Of a stretch of 64,000 nt of DNA, positions 17,172-25,997 are shown in pieces. The stretch's first letter is position 1. Each line of letters starts with the position of its first letter. This stretch comes from Shewanella sp. MTB7 (GTDB lineage Bacteria; Pseudomonadota; Gammaproteobacteria; Enterobacterales; Shewanellaceae). Location of the stretch: assembly GCF_027571385.1 (NCBI RefSeq), contig NZ_CP085636.1, positions 5,504,501 to 5,568,500 of the forward strand, read 5' to 3'. The notes beneath the pieces are model-generated. The model was not told where the DNA came from. It worked only from the letters and a program-made list of their open reading frames with translations, and searched no databases. A program made the translations under genes and the position numbers.

Positions 17172-19547
17172 TCATGCAATGGCACTGCAGGTCTCTTGTT
17201 CCAAAAGCAATTGTGTAAATGCCTCCGCAGTCACAGGGCGACTAAAGAGAAACCCTTGACCAAACTCACAACCATGGCTTTGCAGGAATTGAGCTTGCTG
17301 CTCATCTTCGATCCCTTCGGCTACAACTTTTAATTCCAGGGATTTAGCCATGGCAAGTATCGCCGTTACTAGAGCTCTATCTGCCTTACTTGACGCCATT
17401 TTGTTAATAAATGCACGATCAATTTTTAACTTGGAGAATGGGAACTTTTGCAGATAACTCAAGGCTGAATACCCAGTACCAAAATCATCAATTGAAAACT
17501 CAATACCCAACTGTTTAAGGTAAGCCAACATAGTCATCAAACTATTGTCTTTTTCAATTAATAAGCTTTCAGTCACCTCCATATCTAACTTATCTGCAGC
17601 AAGACCTGTTTCAGCGAGAACTTCAACGATCCTAGCCTGTAACTGCTCGCAATATCTAAACTGTACACTAGAGAAATTAATCGCGATTTTTATCGGACTT
17701 ATCCCTTGCCACTTTGCAGCTTGTGAACATGCCTTATGTAGAACTATATCCCCAAGCTTATGAATTAAACCATTTTTCTCAGATAACGGAATGAATTCCT
17801 CTGGCGATACAACACCTAGCTCATTATCAGTCCACCGCATTAATGCTTCGGCACCGACTATTTTTCTGCGAGATAAATCTAAAATCGGTTGATAGTAGAT
17901 CTCAATATCACCAAGATTTATCGCCTGATGCAGACGAACAGTTAGCGCTAATTTACGCTGTATCTCTTGATTCATACGCTCGTTATAGAAACTATAGCCA
18001 TTTCGACCCGCATCTTTTGCCCGGTACAGCGCAGTGTCAGCCTTTTTAAGTAGAGTTTCCGCGCTATCTCCATCCTGTGGATAGATAGACATACCAATGC
18101 TGGTCGACACAAAAAACTCTTGGCAATCGATAAGAAATGGTTGCTCGAAGAGTCTCAATATCGAATTTGACTGCATCTTAGCCATATTTTGATGAGGTAG
18201 TTCAGACATAATAATCATGAATTCATCCCCGCCAAATCTAGCCACTGTGTCAGTATTTCGCACAGAATTGAGTAATCGTACGCTGGTTTGTTTTAATAGC
18301 TCGTCTCCAGCTTGATGCCCCACGGTATCATTGACCTGTTTAAAATTATCCAAATCAAGGAACATAACCAACACTTTAGTTTGGTTAGCCTGAGCAGTTC
18401 CAATTGCCTCATCTAATTTAGCCATACTGTGGGTTCGGTTCGCTAAACCAGTGAGTTCATCGTGAGTCGCCTGATAAGCGAGCTTATTCTCTGACGCTTT
18501 ACGCTTATCGACCTCTTCAAGTAACAGTACATTTTGGTTAGTTAGTGCCTGTTGCTGCTCAGATGAAACGAGAATTTGAGTCTGTAACACTAAGTTAACG
18601 TTATTTACCCTCATTAAATAAAACAAACCGAGCATGACAGGCAGTGCCAATAAAGAGATCCCCGCAATAAACCAAGCTGAGGTGAAAATATCCTGCTCGT
18701 TAACAGGCTCAAACCAACTCTTTAATTTAAAGGGAGTCCCAGTAATGTCTTTCTCGAGGTAGATATTATGAGCTGATATATTGCTGTGACTTTGGGGCTT
18801 TCTAGGATTAAATGACCCAATCGCTTTATAAGAGCCCCTGGATACTGGATTAAACACAGCTAATTGCTTAAGCGAGTCCCACACTAAGATATCACCAAGT
18901 GGTGTAACCAACTTTAAACAGCTACCACTACTCTCATGCTCTTGAGTTGAAAGCTGGTGAATAACGACATCGTTATTAATCTCTGCAATCAATACTGCGA
19001 CAGGTTTACCTTGATGGTAAATTGTATTTAGAAGCGTAATCGCTGGCCCATCTTGGGTTGATAGCATCACTATTTTAATATCAGCCCTTTCCATCAATTT
19101 CATTGGGACCTGGCTAACATCGAAAAACATATCTGGTTCAGTGTCAGCGATAACCGTTTCACCTAAACCAACAACCAGTAGCCTTTGATAAATCTGATGT
19201 TGATCTATCATACTCGTTAGAGTAAAAGTGTTGATTGCCTGCCTTAGATTAAACAGACTCGAGCTAAGTCCATACTCCAGAGACATCCCTGCAGCTCGGT
19301 TAGAAAAATAAGTGTTAATCGCCCCATTTTTGCTCAGATTGCTAATATTCTCCTGACTCACATCGAAGAAAAAGCTCAAATTATCAGTATAATTACTGAC
19401 TTTAAGATCCAAAGCATTATGTTGAGATTCTTTTAATCTGCTTTGACCTAAGTTGGTCACTGTCAGGATTAAAAATAGATAAGCCGTTAAAAGAATGCCA
19501 GCGATAATAATGGCAGTTCTACTGTTAAACCATTTCTTTATATTCAT
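17172..19547 (-). CDS. GGDEF-EAL cyclic-di-GMP turnover protein with periplasmic sensor
   Basis: A 791-residue inner-membrane protein. One N-terminal membrane segment (about 10-32) and a second (about 288-312) bracket a periplasmic sensor of 250 residues. A coiled coil leads to a diguanylate cyclase domain with intact GGDEF at 439-443. A phosphodiesterase domain follows, with intact EAL at 567-569 and DDFGTGYSAL. Both catalytic signatures are present, so the net direction cannot be read from sequence. The upstream gene encodes a periplasmic solute-binding protein and ends five bases before this one starts, so the sensor probably responds to that ligand. Confidence 0.93.
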   Translation of the reverse strand: MNIKKWFNSRTAIIIAGILLTAYLFLILTVTNLGQSRLKESQHNALDLKVSNYTDNLSFFFDVSQENISNLSKNGAINTYFSNRAAGMSLEYGLSSSLFNLRQAINTFTLTSMIDQHQIYQRLLVVGLGETVIADTEPDMFFDVSQVPMKLMERADIKIVMLSTQDGPAITLLNTIYHQGKPVAVLIAEINNDVVIHQLSTQEHESSGSCLKLVTPLGDILVWDSLKQLAVFNPVSRGSYKAIGSFNPRKPQSHSNISAHNIYLEKDITGTPFKLKSWFEPVNEQDIFTSAWFIAGISLLALPVMLGLFYLMRVNNVNLVLQTQILVSSEQQQALTNQNVLLLEEVDKRKASENKLAYQATHDELTGLANRTHSMAKLDEAIGTAQANQTKVLVMFLDLDNFKQVNDTVGHQAGDELLKQTSVRLLNSVRNTDTVARFGGDEFMIIMSELPHQNMAKMQSNSILRLFEQPFLIDCQEFFVSTSIGMSIYPQDGDSAETLLKKADTALYRAKDAGRNGYSFYNERMNQEIQRKLALTVRLHQAINLGDIEIYYQPILDLSRRKIVGAEALMRWTDNELGVVSPEEFIPLSEKNGLIHKLGDIVLHKACSQAAKWQGISPIKIAINFSSVQFRYCEQLQARIVEVLAETGLAADKLDMEVTESLLIEKDNSLMTMLAYLKQLGIEFSIDDFGTGYSALSYLQKFPFSKLKIDRAFINKMASSKADRALVTAILAMAKSLELKVVAEGIEDEQQAQFLQSHGCEFGQGFLFSRPVTAEAFTQLLLEQETCSAIA

Positions 19548-19552
19548 AATAT

Positions 19553-20485
19553 CTATTGGGATTCTATCGGAAGAGAGAAATAATCTTGGTAATAATGAAA
19601 CACACTTGGATAGTATTTCTTGATTAGCTGCTTGTAACTTCCATCAAGTCTGATCTGCTTTAAATACGCATTAAAAGCTTCCCTTAGCTTAGGTGAGCCT
19701 TTTCTAAATCCCATCGCCATTCTCTGCTCTTCAGAGATAGGACCAATAACCTTGATCTTATTCGGCCATTTTTCCAATGCAATGAGTGAATCGGCAATAT
19801 CTAACAATGTCATTTCCGCTTCATTATTTAAGATAGCGGGTACCATCTCATTTAATTGCAGCTGCTTGGCAGATAATATCACCTTGGCATTTGTCTTATA
19901 GAGGTTATAAAGATCGGGATCCAGACATGATTGCTTCATCGCCAGTACTTCTCTACCTTTAATTAATGATTTAACAGCAGTAATATCTTTGTTTATTGAA
20001 CCACTTGGTACAATTGGGTCAAGATCTGACTCTATACGTGCAATCAACCAAACAGCAGAGGGAAAATAGTCATCAGAAAAATCGACGATCTCTTTACGCC
20101 AATCTAAAACAGTCACACCATGGGCCATCACATCGCCTTCAATGTCCTGACTTTCTGAATAGATCACTTGATTATTGATAAACTGACCATTTCGCCCTGT
20201 TAGCTTACCGAAGACGGTCGTCCAAGTTGCTGGAATGAACTGATACTCCACCCCCAGATGTGTTGCAAAATTTTGCATCAACTCTATATCTAAACCACTG
20301 TGAATCTTTTTGTTGCCTTCGGTATACTGAGTAACAAAACTCGCGTAGGGAACACCAAGATGACGTAATATCCCTTCAGCTTGGATCTCATCTAAATCTC
20401 GTGCCATCACTTGAACTGAAATTCCACCTAAGAAGATCAAAAAAAGACACTTTGTGATTAGCTTAGATAGTGCAAAAAATCGCAT
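19553..20485 (-). CDS. Periplasmic solute-binding protein (SBP_bac_3)
   Basis: A 310-residue protein with a signal peptide (ends at about VQVMA) and a type 3 extracellular binding fold of the amino-acid-binding type. Visible segments are HSGLDIELMQNFATHLGVEY, then DFSDDYFPSAVW and MGFRKGSPKLREAFNAYL. No ABC permease or ATPase is nearby. It forms a two-gene unit with the GGDEF-EAL protein downstream, so its job is probably ligand sensing rather than import. It could also be a membrane-lytic-transglycosylase-like MltF relative, but no catalytic domain follows. Confidence 0.88.
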   Translation of the reverse strand: MRFFALSKLITKCLFLIFLGGISVQVMARDLDEIQAEGILRHLGVPYASFVTQYTEGNKKIHSGLDIELMQNFATHLGVEYQFIPATWTTVFGKLTGRNGQFINNQVIYSESQDIEGDVMAHGVTVLDWRKEIVDFSDDYFPSAVWLIARIESDLDPIVPSGSINKDITAVKSLIKGREVLAMKQSCLDPDLYNLYKTNAKVILSAKQLQLNEMVPAILNNEAEMTLLDIADSLIALEKWPNKIKVIGPISEEQRMAMGFRKGSPKLREAFNAYLKQIRLDGSYKQLIKKYYPSVFHYYQDYFSLPIESQ

Positions 20486-20784
20486 CGTTAATATCTCTCA
20501 GTTTGTTTAAAGAATCGGACAGATTCGGCTCGCAGTATACATTCCAAGCCCAGACTTACAACTTCCCCTCCCCCACTTTGAGACATTCTAGGCAGAAAAA
20601 ACCTGCTGAAATCCAGTCATAACAATCCAGCTTAAAATAGCCAAATTAATCTCATAATGTCGGATACAATTGCAACAAGTGATCAATTTTCAACCGCCCC
20701 ACTTAACTTGCAACAAATTAAACTAGTGACTAGTCAATTGTATACTCAGTTCAATTTTAATACAAATATTAGCTTGTGCTCAAT

Positions 20785-21276
20785 TTAAAACACACTCACC
20801 TTTTCGACAATAATCATCTCCTGCGGCACATCGTCATGACCCATGACGGAGATGGTTTTCACTTTAGCTATCTTATTAATCACCTCCATGCCAGCGCTCA
20901 CCTTACCAAAAACCGCATAACCCCAACCTGTATTGGTCGTCGCGGTATGATCTAAAAATGTGTTATTTGCCAAGTTAATAAAGAACTGCCCAGTCGCTGA
21001 GTGCGGTGCATCGGTTCTCGCCATTGCCAGTGTCCCGATCACATTCTTTAGGCCTTTATTCGCCTCATTGACTATGGCTGCCCGCGTTGGCTTCTCATCC
21101 ATTTCGGCAGTAAACCCGCCCCCTTGCACCATAAAACCACTGATGACCCGATGAAAAATCGTCCCATCGTAAAAACCATCCTGACAATACTTCAAGAAGT
21201 TTTTCGCACTCACAGGTGCACGCTCAAAATCTAACTCAATCTCGATATTGCCCAAATTTGTAGTGAAAATAATCAT
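20785..21276 (-). CDS. ppiB: Peptidyl-prolyl cis-trans isomerase B, cyclophilin type
   Basis: A cytoplasmic cyclophilin of 163 residues without signal peptide, catalysing proline isomerisation. Family motifs are clear: FHRVISGFMVQGGGFT with the catalytic Arg, ATGQFFINLANNTFLD and WGYAVFGKVSAGMEVI. Its length is normal for PpiB. It is transcribed away from a 300-base upstream region and its 5' end lies near the chitinase terminator. Confidence 0.95.
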   Translation of the reverse strand: MIIFTTNLGNIEIELDFERAPVSAKNFLKYCQDGFYDGTIFHRVISGFMVQGGGFTAEMDEKPTRAAIVNEANKGLKNVIGTLAMARTDAPHSATGQFFINLANNTFLDHTATTNTGWGYAVFGKVSAGMEVINKIAKVKTISVMGHDDVPQEMIIVEKVSVF

Positions 21277-21283
21277 AGAAACC

Positions 21284-21315
21284 CTTAAAAAATAAATGAG
21301 GCTATATCTAGCCTC
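21284..21315 (-). terminator. Intrinsic terminator of the chitinase gene
   Basis: Read on the minus strand: stem gaggcta/tagcctc (21298-21304 with 21309-21315), a 4-nt loop, then a T-rich tail atttatttttt. It lies about 57 bases after the chitinase stop codon and before ppiB. Confidence 0.72.
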
Positions 21316-21372
21316 TCATTAGCAAAATCTAAGAGAATTGCCCCACTATAATGGTGAGGCATAACTGTCAGT

Positions 21373-23556
21373 TTACTGTGAAAACCACGCATCATTCCAT
21401 GCACTACCAGTACCTGGAGCATAGTGAGTGGCAGAGCCTCCACACCAACCACTGTTAGGCCATGGACGACACTGATATAGTCCACCAGCATTGGTCACAA
21501 CATCACCTGCTTGGTACTGGGTGCCTGATACATACTCAGGGTAGTCGCCACCTTCACTGTCCTCTTCAACCAAGCTCACAGCTGAGCGATAGATGAGGTT
21601 GTTAGCTTTAGCCTCAACGACCACCTCATAGCTGCCAGCTTCTAGGTTAATGGCCGATAGTGTTAATGTTCCCTCATTACTTAACTCAACCTCAGCACTG
21701 GCAAAAGTGTTGCTACCTTGAACTAAACTTGTACTCACTACCATGGTTTGATTCACGTTAACTGAAAAGTGAATATCAACCGAGCCTTGCTGAAGCAGAT
21801 AGCGCGAAGATAACCCAGCCACACCAAGTGTTGGCTTTACAACAGGTGGAGTCCCACCATCGCAATCGCTGTCACCCTTTGACGTCCAGACACCCCATTC
21901 ACCAGTAGTGCCGGGCTCATCACCTTTCGTCCACCAGCCAGCAAGCCAACTTTTACTCTTGTGACTGACCGTCTCACCACCAAGGTAAACCGTCGTGCCA
22001 TCCCACGCGTTATCACAAACAGCACCTTGCTCTTTAACTGTCACAACACGCTCAACACGAGACTCTTGTCCAGCACCATCCGTCACACGATAAATCAGCG
22101 GATATTGACCCACATGCTCGCTATTGACCTCACCTTCAACAGAGATACTCGCCGTTAAATCACCATCTTCAGCATCATTTGCACTTACACCCGCCATCAC
22201 ATTAAACTGGCTACCTAAGGTGATAGTAATATTTGCAACGCCCGTGAACTCAGGCTTAGTGTTATACACCTCAACAGTGCGAACTTGCTCGGTGACGTTA
22301 TCATCACTATCTGCAACTTTATAAGTTAGTGCATATAAACCAAGTTCACTGGTATTAACACGACCTTCTACTTGAATATCAGCAGTAATATCGCCATCTT
22401 CCATATCACGGGCATTGACCCCAGCTAGCGCATCAAAATGACCACCAAGCGTCACTCGTACATTACTCAATCCCGAGAAAATAGGCTTGCCGTTATCCGG
22501 TTCTGGAGGAAGGATCTCTTGGCCATGAATAAATGGGCCGTATGCCTTAATGAATGACTCTTGATAGGTCAGCCCTGCTGAATTTTGTCCCATATCCCAG
22601 TTAATGGACCAGGTCATCACGCCACGCAGAGGCTGACCCTGCTGCTTTAGTTGGTTGAATGCAGCGTACAGCTTCTGTGGATCATTAATAAATCCTGTTG
22701 CTGCGGCATCGATATTAGTTGGAATACCAAATACTAACTTATCGTGGGGGATTTTAGTGAAACCATTGGTGCCATTGGCCAACGCGTCAGCAATATGATA
22801 GATAAACTCCTGTTTGAGATTATCGTTATTCTGTGCTATCCAACCTAAGCCTTCGATATAGATACCATCGCCACCTTGATTATAAAACTGGGGGTTTATC
22901 CAGTCATAATAACCCTCTAATGCCGTGATATAAGGGACATACTTGCCACCGCTTGTAAGGTAAGGAAACTCTGGGGCCATGGTGATCAAAAAGTTCTTAT
23001 TTTGAGCATGGTAGTAGTCTTTAACAATGCGTAAAGCTGCTGGGATCACCACTTGGTTATCAGCTGCGGTAACAGCGGCTTGTTCTAAATCGATATCGAG
23101 TCCATCGAAGCCATACAGCTCCACAAGGCGGATAATCTCATCGGCTAAATCTTGCTCTTGACCCAGTCGCAACTCAATGTGGGCATCCGCGCCACCAAGG
23201 GCTATCAAGACCGAACGTCCCTGACGGTTAAGTTCGCTGATTTGATCGATAAACTGGCTTTCTGTTAAGCCAATGTCAGGATCTAGCTTGAAGGTAGGTA
23301 TAGTGCCAGCGGCACCATAAGCTTTCATAAATGACACATCGACCACATTGTACTGTGGATCGATTTCGGCTAAAGAAACACAAGGGGCTACGCCGCCTTT
23401 ATAACCCGCACCACCGCACCAGTTATGCCAATAGCCAACAACCACGCCAGACTCAGGATTAACCATGTCGCTACCATTAGCAAAAACGGGTACCGACAAA
23501 GAACTTATTGCCAGAGTAATGCCAGCTCCGACAAGATTGAGTGTTAACGATTTCAT
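21373..23556 (-). CDS. Secreted GH18 chitinase with chitin-binding modules
   Basis: Endochitinase of 727 residues, exported by an N-terminal Sec signal ending PVFA. The GH18 barrel spans about residues 35-355 and keeps the catalytic signature DGLDIDLE, with the acid/base Glu at residue 158. Two Ig-like DUF5011 repeats follow (about 370-515), then a CBM5/12 chitin-binding module (WDGTTVYLGGETVSHKSK), a beta-rich linker domain and a second C-terminal CBM5/12-like module (GTQYQAGDVVTNAGGLYQC). The ATG at 23556 has AAGG nine bases upstream; other in-frame starts at 23574 and 23598 are less likely. A cyclic-di-GMP riboswitch lies in the leader. Confidence 0.95.
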   Translation of the reverse strand: MKSLTLNLVGAGITLAISSLSVPVFANGSDMVNPESGVVVGYWHNWCGGAGYKGGVAPCVSLAEIDPQYNVVDVSFMKAYGAAGTIPTFKLDPDIGLTESQFIDQISELNRQGRSVLIALGGADAHIELRLGQEQDLADEIIRLVELYGFDGLDIDLEQAAVTAADNQVVIPAALRIVKDYYHAQNKNFLITMAPEFPYLTSGGKYVPYITALEGYYDWINPQFYNQGGDGIYIEGLGWIAQNNDNLKQEFIYHIADALANGTNGFTKIPHDKLVFGIPTNIDAAATGFINDPQKLYAAFNQLKQQGQPLRGVMTWSINWDMGQNSAGLTYQESFIKAYGPFIHGQEILPPEPDNGKPIFSGLSNVRVTLGGHFDALAGVNARDMEDGDITADIQVEGRVNTSELGLYALTYKVADSDDNVTEQVRTVEVYNTKPEFTGVANITITLGSQFNVMAGVSANDAEDGDLTASISVEGEVNSEHVGQYPLIYRVTDGAGQESRVERVVTVKEQGAVCDNAWDGTTVYLGGETVSHKSKSWLAGWWTKGDEPGTTGEWGVWTSKGDSDCDGGTPPVVKPTLGVAGLSSRYLLQQGSVDIHFSVNVNQTMVVSTSLVQGSNTFASAEVELSNEGTLTLSAINLEAGSYEVVVEAKANNLIYRSAVSLVEEDSEGGDYPEYVSGTQYQAGDVVTNAGGLYQCRPWPNSGWCGGSATHYAPGTGSAWNDAWFSQ

Positions 23557-23618
23557 TAATTTATGCCTTTTCATTGAATACAGAAAAGTAACAGGCACGC
23601 CTACGGCGCAACCGACGT

Positions 23619-23711
23619 CACTTGAGGTAACTCCACTACCATAGGGCCAAGCCCCTTAGGCTGGATGCTTTGCGTCACACGCTTTCACATGTTTTGCCTT
23701 TTCACCAAGTG
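23619..23711 (-). promoter_or_regulatory. GEMM-I cyclic-di-GMP riboswitch aptamer
   Basis: On the minus strand the closing helix cacttg (23711-23706) pairs with caagtg (23624-23619). Between them, in order, are the conserved GGCAAA, a GNRA tetraloop arm (gtGAAAgc), GACGCAAAGC, tCCaGCCTAA, the GGGGCTTGGCCC arm, TATGGTAG and gGAGTTACC. These match the GEMM-I consensus known from Vibrio and Shewanella. The aptamer ends about 60 bases before the chitinase start, and a cgcc/ggcg hairpin in that spacer could be part of the switch. Confidence 0.95.
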
Positions 23712-23863
23712 CATCATTGCACTAATAAAAATCACGATGATTATTATCTGTAATGCTAATTTTGTAAATCAAAATACACGAACAAGCATTTACTTAAGAA
23801 TCTGATTGACCTAAAGCCATCTTCCTCCTAGAATCTGCTGCCTTTTTGTCCACCACATGCATT

Positions 23864-25054
23864 ATGAACACACCTGTAGATACCCGTTTAGCTTGGCTTA
23901 GGGTCTTTTTAATGGCGCTTGCTGCCTTTATTTTTAATACCACAGAATTTGTACCTGTAGGCTTATTAACTAACCTAGGCCAAAGTTTTGATATGAGTGC
24001 CGCCGAAATCGGCCCTATGATCACCATCTATGCATGGGTGGTCGCGCTAACGTCCCTACCGGCCATGTTGTTGCTGGCACAGGTAGAGCGAAAGCGTCTG
24101 TTAATGGCTATCTTTATCCTGTTCATTATTAGCCATTTAATTTCGGCAATGGCCACCAGCTATCATATTCTATTAGTTTCACGCATAGGTATTGCATTGG
24201 CACATGCCGTATTCTGGTCCATTACTGCAGCCATGGCGGTACGTTTAGCACCTCCTGAAAAAGCCTCTCAAGCCTTAGGTTTGCTCGCGACGGGAACAGT
24301 GCTCGCTATGGTACTTGGTATACCTTTAGGACGTATTATTGGGCAATACCTTGGTTGGCGAGTCACCTTTGCCGGAATCGGTTTGTTAGCTTTCATGGTC
24401 ATGTTGGCACTATGGTATTGGCTACCAAAAATTGAGGCATCTAATAGCGGTGATCGTCATAGCTTACCGACATTGATGCGCAATAAACCTTTGCTTTGGC
24501 TCTATCTGTTAACCGTGATTGTGGTGACGGCGCAGTTTACCGCATTCACCTATCTAGAGCCCCTCATTCAACAAGTATTTAAATTCACTCCAGAGATAAC
24601 CACTTGGGTTTTACTGATTTTTGGAGGGGCTGGAATCATAGGAAGCTTACTGTTCAGCCGTTATAACGGCCAACACCCACAGTATCTGATGTTGAGCGGT
24701 ATACTGGTACTTGGCGCTTCTTTATTTGCACTAGCGAAAATGGGGACTCATTTACCGACACTGATATTACTGGCCTTTATTTGGGGAGCCGCCATGATGC
24801 TCAGTGCATTAGCACTTCAATACCGAGTGTTGAAATACGGCTCGGCCGCGACGGATATCTCTATGGCTATTTATTCAGGAATATTCAATATAGGCATTGG
24901 TGCAGGCGCCTTGCTTGGTAGTCGAGTGACAATGAATTTTGGGGTCGAATATAACGGGCTGGTGGGTGGCATCATCATATTACTGGCACTGTTGCCACTT
25001 TGGTATCTACTGGTAAAGCGTAAACCTATATTCCATTGTGCTGACTCCATTTAG
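23864..25054 (+). CDS. sotB: Sugar efflux MFS transporter, SotB-like
   Basis: An inner-membrane permease of 396 residues with 12 predicted helices, exporting sugars (arabinose/IPTG type in E. coli). The N-terminal signature FIFNTTEFVPVGLLTNLG and the LAHAVFWSITAAMAVRLAPP segment are characteristic. The start at 23864 (MNTPVDTRL) is preferred over an in-frame codon six residues earlier; neither has a strong Shine-Dalgarno sequence. It is divergent from the chitinase gene, but the riboswitch belongs to the chitinase transcript only. Confidence 0.9.
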   Translation: MNTPVDTRLAWLRVFLMALAAFIFNTTEFVPVGLLTNLGQSFDMSAAEIGPMITIYAWVVALTSLPAMLLLAQVERKRLLMAIFILFIISHLISAMATSYHILLVSRIGIALAHAVFWSITAAMAVRLAPPEKASQALGLLATGTVLAMVLGIPLGRIIGQYLGWRVTFAGIGLLAFMVMLALWYWLPKIEASNSGDRHSLPTLMRNKPLLWLYLLTVIVVTAQFTAFTYLEPLIQQVFKFTPEITTWVLLIFGGAGIIGSLLFSRYNGQHPQYLMLSGILVLGASLFALAKMGTHLPTLILLAFIWGAAMMLSALALQYRVLKYGSAATDISMAIYSGIFNIGIGAGALLGSRVTMNFGVEYNGLVGGIIILLALLPLWYLLVKRKPIFHCADSI

Positions 25055-25075
25055 CCATAAATAAGTGCAGCATTG

Positions 25076-25375
25076 TTAGTTGTGCTGATGTTTAGCCACT
25101 AAAGCTTCAACTTCATCATGTAAATCTTGCCCGTGAGAATCGATAAGTGCGAGTTGCTTGCCCAATATCCGGGACAGTTTCACCCTGTCCTGACATGTCT
25201 CGCATACCAACAAATAGTCGGGAGTAAATCGCCAGACTGGGATGAAAAAGAGTGAGGCCCATTCGATTTCCTTATACAAACGCCACTGCTTATCCTCGCC
25301 ACAACGTAGGCAGTGGCAAGTCATCAAGGGCGCTAACAACTCATACTTTTTGTCCATACCCACAAGAAACAACAT
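25076..25375 (-). CDS. Small zinc-ribbon protein
   Basis: A 99-residue cytoplasmic protein with four cysteines in two pairs (CLRCG and CETCQ), separated by about 40 residues containing a hydrophobic FFIPVW segment. This fits the small zinc-ribbon family found in many Gammaproteobacteria. Its role is unknown. The start at 25375 is supported by AAGGAG upstream; the open frame runs 57 codons further without similarity. It follows pduT on the same strand, but with a 73-base gap it need not be co-expressed. Confidence 0.75.
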   Translation of the reverse strand: MLFLVGMDKKYELLAPLMTCHCLRCGEDKQWRLYKEIEWASLFFIPVWRFTPDYLLVCETCQDRVKLSRILGKQLALIDSHGQDLHDEVEALVAKHQHN

Positions 25376-25448
25376 GCTCAATCTCCTTAAATCGTTCAGC
25401 TTTATCGAACAATTTATTGTGCATTGAAACATAAGAAAAAGACACTTG

Positions 25449-25997
25449 TTATACCTTTCCTTGTAACATTTCTTTACTTGGGTTTGGAATAACGACTTTA
25501 GCGACCAACACTCCCTTAGACTTAATCCGCTCAGCCGCGGCCTCAATAGCTGCCGTCACAGAAGCGATGTCCCCTGTTAACGTAATATATCCTTTGCCCC
25601 CTATCGCCATAGCCATATGTACACCAAGAAGTTCGATATTGGCTGCTTTTACCGCGGCATCGGCCGCCTCAACAATGGCCGAAACAGAAAAAGTTTCAAT
25701 GATACCGAGTGCGCCGGTCTCCTCAACCACCCGGGTGCCTGATATTGCAGGAAAAACATCAGGATGAACATTAGAGATAATCAGATCGTCAATAATGTCA
25801 CCGCCACCGACAAATAAACCCGCTTCAACCGAGGCTTTTACTGCCGACACATCACCACTGACCATCACCATAAACTTACCGGGGCAGATAGTACGGTTAA
25901 ATAGAATTTCCACATTTGCCGCTTTCAACATTGCGTCAGCCACTAAATAACCACGAGCAATCGAATTAACTTCGAGACATCCAATTGAATTTATCAT
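25449..25997 (-). CDS. pduT: BMC-T shell protein PduT (iron-sulfur pore), copy 1
   Basis: A 182-residue tandem-BMC shell protein forming pseudohexameric trimers. BMC repeats span about residues 4-85 and 95-175. Cys38 in TICPGKF sits at the position that holds the [4Fe-4S] cluster in the pore of Salmonella PduT. It therefore probably passes electrons across the shell to the flavoprotein PduS. The start overlaps the end of pduS by four bases, so the two are translationally coupled. It is transcribed away from the main microcompartment operon. A second PduT is encoded at the far end of that operon. Confidence 0.95.
   Translation of the reverse strand: MINSIGCLEVNSIARGYLVADAMLKAANVEILFNRTICPGKFMVMVSGDVSAVKASVEAGLFVGGGDIIDDLIISNVHPDVFPAISGTRVVEETGALGIIETFSVSAIVEAADAAVKAANIELLGVHMAMAIGGKGYITLTGDIASVTAAIEAAAERIKSKGVLVAKVVIPNPSKEMLQGKV

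Noticed and set aside
21285..21491. 68-codon leftward frame overlapping the chitinase 3' end
   Set aside because: It overlaps the conserved C-terminal chitin-binding module and the terminator, so it is a shadow frame.
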